The translations under genes were made by a program, and so were the position numbers. From positions 1 to 64,000 of IMG/VR virus record IMGVR_UViG_3300047546_002006: a stretch of 64,000 bases of DNA; one strand, given 5' to 3'. The notes under the pieces are model-generated. The model was not told where the DNA came from. It searched no databases and saw only the letters and a program-made list of their open reading frames with translations. Within the stretch, counting starts at the first letter, position 1; every line of letters begins with the position of its first letter. The stretch comes from a virus. Positions 58,051-64,000 of this stretch are shown here, piece after piece.

Positions 58051-59114
58051 TAAAAGGTGACTTAGAGTTAGTAAAAGACTCTAGGTCCATGGCAATAAAG
58101 CTTGTAGAGGCAGCCGAGTTTTTTAAAGGTCTGCCTCATCAAATCAATGCTTTTGAATGGCTTCAGGGCAGAGTTTCTACTTCTGACCTGGAGCTTTTTG
58201 CGCGTAAATACAGAAATCAAGATAAACCTAAAGTTGAAATAGAAAACTTTACCAATGATTGGGCAGGTCTTATTGCAGCAGCAAAACAAGCAGGATCTAA
58301 ATATCCAGAAGTAGTTGCTGCACAGTGGGCTTTAGAATCAGGCTGGGGCAAACACACCTCCGGTACACATAATTATTTTGGGCTTAAAGGTACAGGATCA
58401 AACGTTAATACACAAGAATTTTTAAACGGTAAATGGATCACAATTAAAGCTGGGTTTATTGATTTTCCAGATCTTTATACCTGTGTCTGTTACTTAGTAG
58501 AAAGATGGTATAAAGATTTTGGAAAGTTTAAAGGAGTAAACCGTGCACAAAATAGAAATGAATGTGCACGATTATTAGTAGTAGAAGGTTACGCAACGGA
58601 TCCGTCTTATAGTGACAAGTTGATGCAAATTATGGACAGAGAGCTGGATATGAAGCCAGCACCAGCCCCTAAGCCAAGCCCTGCACCAGCCCCTAAATTC
58701 AATCCGTGGAGCCCTTTTACATATAAAATAACACCAAATATTGCATATGGTGAATTAACCCTTAATCAAGAAGGTCGTAGGTTTAACAAACAATACCAAT
58801 GTGACACTGCGCTAGAAATCTGCAAGTTTCTTGAAAAAGCTCGTTCAAAATTTGGGAACAAACCTTTAATTATTACTAGCGCAAATCGACCTCCAGCTGT
58901 TAATGCAGCAGTAGGCGGTGCATCAAATTCTGAGCATTTATATTCCGCACCTAATGTAGGTGCTATTGACTTTTATATTGAAGGAATTAATTTATGGACT
59001 TTACAGGACTGGTGTGATAATAATTGGCCATACTCAGTTGGCTATGGAGCACCAAAAGGTTTTGTCCATATTGGAATTAGAGCAGGAAAACCAAAAGTAA
59101 GATGGGATTATTAA
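58047..59114 (+). CDS. two-domain peptidoglycan hydrolase (GH73 + M15)
   Basis: A 355-residue enzyme. The first catalytic domain (about residues 65-205) is a GH73-type glucosaminidase: QWALESGWGKHTSGTHNYFG, then YLVERWYKDFGKFKGVN. A PAPAPKPSPAPAPK linker follows. The second domain (about 225-355) is an M15A-type zinc peptidase: ITSANRPPAVNAAVGGASNS, SEH and DFYI, then KGFVHIGIR. It would cut both glycan and peptide bonds. Placed with the fibres it may be a virion enzyme or a second lysis enzyme. Confidence 0.85.
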   Translation: MIKGDLELVKDSRSMAIKLVEAAEFFKGLPHQINAFEWLQGRVSTSDLELFARKYRNQDKPKVEIENFTNDWAGLIAAAKQAGSKYPEVVAAQWALESGWGKHTSGTHNYFGLKGTGSNVNTQEFLNGKWITIKAGFIDFPDLYTCVCYLVERWYKDFGKFKGVNRAQNRNECARLLVVEGYATDPSYSDKLMQIMDRELDMKPAPAPKPSPAPAPKFNPWSPFTYKITPNIAYGELTLNQEGRRFNKQYQCDTALEICKFLEKARSKFGNKPLIITSANRPPAVNAAVGGASNSEHLYSAPNVGAIDFYIEGINLWTLQDWCDNNWPYSVGYGAPKGFVHIGIRAGKPKVRWDY

Positions 59115-59117
59115 AGG

Positions 59118-59279
59118 ATGAAAAAGTATAAGGAGCCTTATATCAGGGTAAATATCTGCTGGGAAGTAGGAGAAGAAAAAAAATGCGTAACCTTGTCAAA
59201 AGAACAAGCTTACGCAACAAGAGAATGGGTTGAAAAGAATGATGGAACAGTATTTTGGTTCCAAGCATTACCAAATTAA
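59118..59279 (+). CDS. small hypothetical protein
   Basis: A 53-residue protein, MKKYKEPYIRVNICWEVGEE, then a helix (KEQAYATREWVEKN) and FWFQALPN. It follows the hydrolase by three bases and is convergent with the next minus gene. Unknown. Confidence 0.55.
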   Translation: MKKYKEPYIRVNICWEVGEEKKCVTLSKEQAYATREWVEKNDGTVFWFQALPN

Positions 59280-59444
59280 TCAACGTTGTTTGGCACGTCC
59301 AATAACTAAACCAGCAATTTCAATAAGACGATACGCTTTACGAGCAAGTGCATCATCCTTGGGCGTGGGAGTTAATGCGCAAATTGCAGAACATGCTGCA
59401 TGAATAGCTAAAGCAACTTCTAAATACTGATTAAGGTGAGACAT
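59280..59444 (-). CDS. small helical protein
   Basis: A 54-residue protein, MSHLNQYLEVALAIHAACSA, with a weakly apolar helical core (LEIAGLVIGRAKQR). Its ATG has a Shine-Dalgarno sequence (GGAGATAAC). Unknown; composition suggests an amphipathic helix pair. Confidence 0.6.
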   Translation of the reverse strand: MSHLNQYLEVALAIHAACSAICALTPTPKDDALARKAYRLIEIAGLVIGRAKQR

Positions 59445-59495
59445 TGTTATCTCCTGTTTCTTTTATTCTAAGAGCAAATATAATCTTTTAAATCT

Positions 59496-59612
59496 TTAAA
59501 CATCGTAAATGCGACACCCAGAAGCATGCGGGTTTTGGCTGCAATACTCAACCCAGGTTGGACTTGGTTTTTTAGGGGTTTGTTTAAATAATGCGAGTAA
59601 AAATTTAATCAT
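59496..59612 (-). CDS. tiny cyanophage-type protein (CRIYDV)
   Basis: A 38-residue protein with a short apolar start (MIKFLLALFKQ) and WVEYCSQNPHASGCRIYDV at the end. Short proteins ending CRxYDx are frequent in cyanophages and picocyanobacteria, to my recollection. Its ATG overlaps the TGA of the gene at 59609. Function unknown. Confidence 0.6.
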   Translation of the reverse strand: MIKFLLALFKQTPKKPSPTWVEYCSQNPHASGCRIYDV

Positions 59613-60355
59613 GCTCGATTAGCCAAAGGAACCAAGACTGAGGGAAATTTATCTGTATCTTGATGTGATGCAGACCAGATTTCCTTCCATTCTGACAGAG
59701 AGTGATCGTGAATAGACTCGTAGAAAGAATCATCAACAGGATCTAAGATAATATTAAAGCCATCCTCTGTCAAAAACAATCCGCCTTCAAAATCTTCAAC
59801 TTGAAAATAACCTTCAGTAGTTGGAAATTCAACAACTAGCACAAAGGCATAATCTTGTGGTTCATTCCTGGTAGTAGAAACACAAATTAAATAACTACCT
59901 TTGGTCAAAGGATAGTAGTGATCATCTCCTCGATCAAGGCGTACGGGAGAAAATGTATTATACAGATCAGATTGAGCGGCCATGACATCGCCAAAGTATG
60001 GATAATATGTTCCGTTTGTAGTAGGAACAGCTACAGAATCTTGATCAAAAATTGAATGACCTTGAATTGGATTAACGTTTAAATCGTATGCTGATAAATG
60101 AATATATTGAGGCCTGGGAGAATCATCAACTAGGATGATCCAAGCAGGAGAAGTAATTTCAACTTTAAACCAATGGTTATAAGTGCCGCCGCCAAAGCCC
60201 CCACGTGATTGATCCCAAGTATCTGCAGATCCTACTAATTGATTTTTGGGACCTAGCGAACCACGTAGATATTTAATTGCAGTAGAACTAAATGAACCAA
60301 GCATCAAAGGATTTTTTTGAGTCCTTTGCTGTTGAGTTACTGTTGATCTTGACAT
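59609..60355 (-). CDS. hypothetical, possibly surface or tail protein
   Basis: A 248-residue acidic, beta-rich protein. N-terminal part with YLRGSLGPKNQLVGSADTWD and GFGGGTYNHWFKVEI; middle GSYLICVSTTRNEPQDYAFV; end FYESIHDHSLSEWKEIWSAS. It looks like a C2/PPC-type beta sandwich with two Gly-rich loops. The position outside the main structural block leaves its role open. Confidence 0.6.
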   Translation of the reverse strand: MSRSTVTQQQRTQKNPLMLGSFSSTAIKYLRGSLGPKNQLVGSADTWDQSRGGFGGGTYNHWFKVEITSPAWIILVDDSPRPQYIHLSAYDLNVNPIQGHSIFDQDSVAVPTTNGTYYPYFGDVMAAQSDLYNTFSPVRLDRGDDHYYPLTKGSYLICVSTTRNEPQDYAFVLVVEFPTTEGYFQVEDFEGGLFLTEDGFNIILDPVDDSFYESIHDHSLSEWKEIWSASHQDTDKFPSVLVPLANRA

Positions 60356-61053
60356 TCTATCTTGTAATACTGCCTGTATTCATCATCATAATCTGGGCAA
60401 TTCCGGTGCACCAATGGATGTTGAATTGTCTGTTTGTACTTATGTTCACGTAACATTTTTAATTGTTTTTCCTCCCGCACCCTTGCAAACTGCATTAGTT
60501 TTTCTGGTTTAAATACATATTCAAATGGACTGATAGCACCAGGGGGGAAGGTGCGATTCCAACTAGAGATTAAATGCAGAGGATTTAAACAATGTTTATT
60601 GCCGCATACTCTGGTAACAAACATTGAACCAATATCGCCCCAGGCGGATTGATAAATAATTTTGTGAACAGTAACATTAGCTGAATTTTGCTTGGCATAT
60701 AAAGATCGATAGGATGGCATGCACAATCGTTTCTTAGTCAGCTTGGGAGCTTCCCAGCAATCTTCTAAATGACCGACAGGTATTTGACGCCAGAGATCCG
60801 CATATTTATGTTTGTAGTTTGCATTCATGTAATTAATATCAAAACCACAAATATTGTCACGAATTTTTAACGCACAGTGATAACACCAATGCATTTCTTT
60901 GTCACGAACAACATGATCATGGGCGCATGGAAACCCTTTGTAATAACCAAGCTCATCTAGCTGTTTTTCCGATAAATGGTCAATATCAGGAATCCAGGTA
61001 ATAGTTGGAAGTGTCTGTAAAACTTGAACTGCTTTTCTCGGAAGATTGGCCAT
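60337..61053 (-). CDS. HNH-like endonuclease
   Basis: A 238-residue protein. Zinc-type motifs frame the centre: an N-terminal HxxxxxC/CYHCALKIRDN segment, then VHKIIYQSAWGDIGSMFVTR, VCGNKHCLNPLHLISSWNR. The CxxxxCxNPxHL block is the end of many phage HNH domains; the first His of HNH appears to be replaced by Arg (TRVCGN), so activity is uncertain. Homing nuclease or structural zinc protein are possible. Confidence 0.65.
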   Translation of the reverse strand: MANLPRKAVQVLQTLPTITWIPDIDHLSEKQLDELGYYKGFPCAHDHVVRDKEMHWCYHCALKIRDNICGFDINYMNANYKHKYADLWRQIPVGHLEDCWEAPKLTKKRLCMPSYRSLYAKQNSANVTVHKIIYQSAWGDIGSMFVTRVCGNKHCLNPLHLISSWNRTFPPGAISPFEYVFKPEKLMQFARVREEKQLKMLREHKYKQTIQHPLVHRNCPDYDDEYRQYYKIECQDQQ

Positions 61054-61055
61054 GG

Positions 61056-61427
61056 TTAATTGCAGTGAGTTTTGGAATACATCCCACTTTTGACGTAAGG
61101 ACGTTTGTGGAGCTTTGGCGGCTCATGTACGTGAAACACCAACTCTTTTCGGTTGTCTTTGTCTATATTGTCTCGCATGTGTCTCACGTATCCACTCCCT
61201 GGATCGTGACCAGTACGCAAGTAATACACAATTCGATGCGCTGAGTAGGGAATGCCCCCCAGGTAAACCGTGTAGTAACCAGTGCGTTTGTTCTTTTTTC
61301 CTGCCATATCCCCCGCCTGATGCCGCCCATTTGTCTCCGCCCACGCCAGGCCGCTGGGGTATGCGTCAGACAAGCTCAGCTTCTCCTCCAGGTGCCAGAG
61401 CGGAAGCATTTGAGTGTACTCACGCAT
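61056..61427 (-). CDS. HNH/NUMOD-like protein
   Basis: A 123-residue protein. The centre reads GYYTVYLGGIPYSAHRIVYY, then GHDPGSGYVRHM and NIDKDNRKELVFH. AHRIVY...G.....V.H...N.dNR..L is the order of phage HNH homing endonucleases. The expected zinc cysteines are missing, which is normal for this subgroup. It is the first gene after the control region 61428-61679. Confidence 0.65.
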   Translation of the reverse strand: MREYTQMLPLWHLEEKLSLSDAYPSGLAWAETNGRHQAGDMAGKKNKRTGYYTVYLGGIPYSAHRIVYYLRTGHDPGSGYVRHMRDNIDKDNRKELVFHVHEPPKLHKRPYVKSGMYSKTHCN

Positions 61428-61456
61428 CTTTAACGCACCGCCACTAAGAACAGAGT

Positions 61457-61480
61457 ACCAGGGGGGAGCAGGCCCCTGGT
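61457..61480. other. hairpin with CCAGGGG stem
   Basis: ACCAGGGG-GGAGCAGG-CCCCTGGT, an 8-bp stem lying 30 nt upstream of the ATG at 61427. No T run follows on either strand. Same stem as at 2420, 13223 and 33809. Confidence 0.6.
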
Positions 61481-61537
61481 GGAAACAGAACCAAAATTCA
61501 TGTCAAAACATAGATTCTTCTTTAGTTAAACACGGAT

Positions 61538-61560
61538 TACACTTCGCTACCCAAAGTGTA
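61538..61560. promoter_or_regulatory. inverted-repeat operator candidate 1
   Basis: A 23-bp imperfect palindrome with arms TACACTT and AAGTGTA and an inner CCC/GGG pairing offset. The same element recurs exactly 110 bp away at 61648. A candidate regulator-binding site for the leftward genes. Confidence 0.55.
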
Positions 61561-61576
61561 TTGTTTTGTCAGTATT

Positions 61577-61619
61577 TCTCAAGTGAGATCAACCTGAGAA
61601 TACTAATCTTAACTTGAGA
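61577..61619. promoter_or_regulatory. inverted repeat between the operator candidates
   Basis: TCTCAAGT at 61577-61584 pairs with ACTTGAGA at 61612-61619. TCTCANNTGAGA overlaps the left arm. AT-rich DNA with TTGACT and TTGATC hexamers on the minus strand around it could hold promoters for the gene at 61427. Confidence 0.45.
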
Positions 61620-61647
61620 TTCCCTTGGACACCCTGAGTCAATTTCA

Positions 61648-61670
61648 TACACTTTTACACCTAAAGTGTA
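61648..61670. promoter_or_regulatory. inverted-repeat operator candidate 2
   Basis: Second 23-bp copy with arms TACACTT and AAGTGTA. It matches candidate 1 at both arms and several inner bases. The spacing of 110 bp (about ten helical turns) would place both on one face of the DNA. Confidence 0.55.
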
Positions 61671-61782
61671 ATTAGCGTCATGGTAAGAGTAAATCGACCC
61701 TTTGACATGAATTCTGCTGCATCCGCCCCTAACAAGAAGCAAGTCCGCGACCCAGGTGGTACTGGTGAGACAAAAGGGACAC

Positions 61783-61807
61783 AAAAAAGCCCCCGCAGAG
61801 CGGAGGC
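61783..61807 (-). terminator. intrinsic terminator of the glycosyltransferase gene
   Basis: On the minus strand GCCTCCGC-TCT-GCGGGGGC (one wobble) is followed by six T, 25 nt past the stop of the gene at 61832. Confidence 0.85.
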
Positions 61808-61831
61808 CCGGACCCCATGCAATCGACCGTT

Positions 61832-63112
61832 TTAGTTTAAGGCGCCTACCAGCCGGCGCTCCTTACGTTCTTTTTTCTTCTTGTTTTTCTTTTTTGGTTG
61901 AGTCTCATCTTGTTGAGTCTCATGTGATACATCTTTGAGTACATCTTCAAAGATGCCACCGAACTGAGAAGCGACTGTATCCCAGTCAAATTGGCTGTCA
62001 GTGACACGTTCGTAGCACCGCTGGGCCACAGCATCTAGCTCTGCCCGATCGTGGTACAGGCGGTTGAGGATTTCAGTTAGATGCTCGACAGATGGGCATG
62101 GCAGCTCTCGTGCGTAGTTGGTATCGACATCAACGTGATCGCAACGGATGAGTTCACCACATCCTTCAAAGATTTCCTTACAGGACGTGTGGTCAGGAAC
62201 CACCTGGGCGACACGGCAAGCAGCATGTTCAAAGTTAACAAGCCCCCAACCTTCACCCTTACATGTATTGATACCGATGTCAGCGGAGTTATAAATCCAG
62301 TTCAATACTTCCACAGAAACATTGGGAGGATTTGGTGTGTTTGCTGTCAAGACGATCCTTCCGTTTGGATCAAGGCCCACACGATCCATGGCACGCGCAA
62401 ATACGGACATGACATCCCAGCCTTGATCTTTCATGCCCATGTGAAGGTACAGCTGCGCCTCTGGTTTATCTACAGCAAACTGGGCGAAGGCATCAATAGT
62501 GATGTCAATTCGTTTGCGGAATTGATTGCGATTACCATTAAAGACAATAAATGCATCCTGTTTAATACCAAGACGCTCTCGTGCTTCTTTTTTATCACAT
62601 GGTTTGAATTGACCAGCAGTTACCCCATGTGGAATTACTGCAATTGGTTTAGTAATACCCCCACGAATAAATTCGTGGGCACCAAATTCAGTGTAAGAGA
62701 TGACAGCATCCCAGTTATTAGCTGTATCAGAAAGGCAACCAATCCAAGAATACGAATCCATGGGCGCATAACCCACAAATTTAAACTTACCTTCTTTGTG
62801 TAGATCTTCGATCCGCCTGTACTGCTCATTAATGATCCACATATCATTAATAGTGAAGACAACGTCTGGCTCTTCTTTTTCTACAACTTCCCTGATACGT
62901 TCTTCACCAAATGGAGCCTGCTGGAATCGATTGGACGAAGGATACATTTTATACTCAGCCTGTAGCGGAGTTGGATCACCCCACCAGTTATGGCCAAGGA
63001 CAACGATATCAAAGTTGTCTTTCAATCGACTGAGTACATTTTCTGTTACACGAGCAAATCCCGTCATGGCAACGATGTCACCACACCAGAGCAGTTTAGG
63101 TTTTTTGGTCAT
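61832..63112 (-). CDS. GT4-like glycosyltransferase
   Basis: A 426-residue GT-B glycosyltransferase. N-terminal domain with GDIVAMTGFARVTENVLSRL; hinge around VIPHGV; donor domain with FNGNRNQFRKRIDITIDAFA and the donor-binding KGEGWGLVNFEHAAC. The last 25 residues are a Lys-rich tail (QPKKKNKKKKERKERR), unusual for the family and perhaps DNA- or membrane-binding. Substrate unknown: phage DNA bases, a virion protein or host lipopolysaccharide are all possible. Confidence 0.85.
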   Translation of the reverse strand: MTKKPKLLWCGDIVAMTGFARVTENVLSRLKDNFDIVVLGHNWWGDPTPLQAEYKMYPSSNRFQQAPFGEERIREVVEKEEPDVVFTINDMWIINEQYRRIEDLHKEGKFKFVGYAPMDSYSWIGCLSDTANNWDAVISYTEFGAHEFIRGGITKPIAVIPHGVTAGQFKPCDKKEARERLGIKQDAFIVFNGNRNQFRKRIDITIDAFAQFAVDKPEAQLYLHMGMKDQGWDVMSVFARAMDRVGLDPNGRIVLTANTPNPPNVSVEVLNWIYNSADIGINTCKGEGWGLVNFEHAACRVAQVVPDHTSCKEIFEGCGELIRCDHVDVDTNYARELPCPSVEHLTEILNRLYHDRAELDAVAQRCYERVTDSQFDWDTVASQFGGIFEDVLKDVSHETQQDETQPKKKNKKKKERKERRLVGALN

Positions 63113-63141
63113 TTAACGAATGATTACTCGCCTTAGTATAT

Positions 63142-63495
63142 CTAATTTTGTGGAGTTACAGATCGCAAGATTTCTTTTTGCTCTATTGTTTTTGCTTGCA
63201 ATTTTTTCTTCAAAAATTCGGCAGCTCTATGGGTTTGTGTTGTATTTCCGCAGGTATACAGATCAATAGCGCAATATCCCATCTCCGGCCATGTATGAAT
63301 GGACGCATGAGATTCCGCCAGTAATGCTAGAAGCGTCACTCCTTGTGGCTGAAACTTTTCTCCAAAGATACGGAGAATAGTTGCATTAGCCATGACGAGC
63401 GAAGCTTCTAGCAGACGCTGCAGTTCTTCATAATCATCCAAGATGCCATGATCACAGTCATAGAGATCGAGGATTAAATGGCGACCATTGCTCAC
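63142..63495 (-). CDS. speD: S-adenosylmethionine decarboxylase proenzyme
   Basis: A pyruvoyl enzyme that makes decarboxylated SAM for spermidine synthesis. The 117-residue protein has the self-cleavage site LAESHASIHTWPEMGY: cleavage between E61 and S62 turns Ser into the pyruvoyl group. CAIDLYTCG follows, with the active-site Cys. Length matches the bacterial/archaeal short class. speD is a known cyanophage metabolic gene; polyamines may help pack DNA or support host metabolism. Its start overlaps the gene upstream. Confidence 0.95.
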   Translation of the reverse strand: MSNGRHLILDLYDCDHGILDDYEELQRLLEASLVMANATILRIFGEKFQPQGVTLLALLAESHASIHTWPEMGYCAIDLYTCGNTTQTHRAAEFLKKKLQAKTIEQKEILRSVTPQN

Positions 63496-64000
63496 ATATC
63501 GATAGCATTTTCATCCATTATGGCATCAGTAGTTGCAGTCAGCACAACACCATACAACTGTTGATACTCTTCAGGTTTGGCAGCGACTTCAACAATGGAT
63601 GGGTAATTGTCATACTTAGTCTTATTTGATTCACGTACTGCTGCATTGATAATGCGCATACCCTTAGCCCCTTTCATGCCGTAGACATTCAGTTTGAGCT
63701 GGTGCTTACAGATATCAAGGAACAAGGGTTCAAAACGACCACGAGACATGATGCCAACATTGCAGCTCCTGCTGAATTCCGCGTAGCTGGCATAGAGCCA
63801 TTCACTCCAGTTCATGTAGTAACCAGAGCCACCAGCAGGTTGTGCTTTACAGAATCCAACAGGTGAGGACACGCCTGGATCAAAAACAATTTTGTGTTCC
63901 ATCCAATCCAGCATTGGGTTGGAACGCAGGGATTGCGTCTTTTCATATTTCTGGAAGAACGAGACATTTTTACCGGTTTCCATGAGGTAAGAGCGCATGT
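63492..64000 (-). CDS. partial gene, possibly primase/helicase C-terminus
   Basis: The C-terminal 168 or so residues of a protein that runs off the right edge. The centre, YYMNWSEWLYASYAEFSRSC then NVGIMSRGRFEPLFLDICKH, resembles the winged-helix end of phage D5-type primase/helicases, in which the helicase is followed by a (Y)A-Y-F-R-F segment. This is only a weak match. A TGA/ATG overlap leads into speD. The first ATG in view is probably internal. Confidence 0.5.
   Translation of the reverse strand, partial: MRSYLMETGKNVSFFQKYEKTQSLRSNPMLDWMEHKIVFDPGVSSPVGFCKAQPAGGSGYYMNWSEWLYASYAEFSRSCNVGIMSRGRFEPLFLDICKHQLKLNVYGMKGAKGMRIINAAVRESNKTKYDNYPSIVEVAAKPEEYQQLYGVVLTATTDAIMDENAIDM

Noticed and set aside
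61680-61835. 51-codon plus-strand frame after the second operator candidate
   Set aside because: It runs through the minus-strand terminator and into the glycosyltransferase gene, with no Shine-Dalgarno sequence; not convincing.

Overview
The window looks like a large piece of a tailed double-stranded DNA phage (Caudoviricetes) that infects a phycobilisome-bearing cyanobacterium. It is gene-dense, with ATGA/TGATG start-stop overlaps throughout and one tRNA. It carries a full head module (terminase large subunit, portal, scaffold-like protein, HK97-type major capsid candidate). Typical cyanophage metabolic genes are present: thyX, dcd, speD and an nblA-like phycobilisome-degradation gene at 49761. 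The nblA-like gene points to a host with phycobilisomes and, from what is known of phage nblA, probably to fresh water (inference). No DNA polymerase, RNA polymerase or photosystem gene is visible. Both window ends cut through genes or operons.

Layout: (1) 1-9261, minus strand: a pair of GC-rich paralogues, thyX, a zinc-ribbon/HTH protein, tRNA-Leu(UAA), a PcfJ-domain protein and many small unknown genes. (2) 9343-9906, one plus-strand gene. (3) 10158-14757, minus strand: small genes including an SSB, separated by a repeated two-hairpin intergenic element and short start-codon leaders rich in CAACTCAAC. (4) 14032-14544, non-coding and rich in inverted repeats. (5) 14879-50063, plus strand: Ala/Gly-rich presumed internal or ejection proteins, a triplicated small gene, presumed small terminase, TerL, portal with a scaffold overlapping it by 551 nt in another frame, capsid, decoration, connector-like proteins, a GH104-type lytic enzyme, a collagen-like fibre, a glycosyltransferase-methyltransferase fusion, a degenerate tyrosine-recombinase-like gene beside an excisionase-like gene, HNH, a 1009-residue protein, a GH24 endolysin and the nblA-like gene. 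(6) 50051-53581, mostly minus: DUF3310, dcd, Dam-like methyltransferase and HTH genes. (7) 53631-59279, plus: two repetitive tail fibres and a GH73 + M15 wall hydrolase. (8) 59280 to the end, minus: small genes, two HNH-type proteins, a control region with paired inverted repeats, a glycosyltransferase, speD and the 3' part of what may be a primase/helicase.

How it fits together (inference): the minus-strand blocks supply early and middle functions (nucleotide supply, ssDNA binding, host takeover). The long plus-strand block builds and packages the virion and lyses the host. A recurring TCTAYAATA motif before plus-strand genes is a candidate late promoter. The least explained feature is the hairpin-punctuated small-gene array at 10-14 kb, with relatives at 2.4, 4.3, 6.6 and 7.7 kb.
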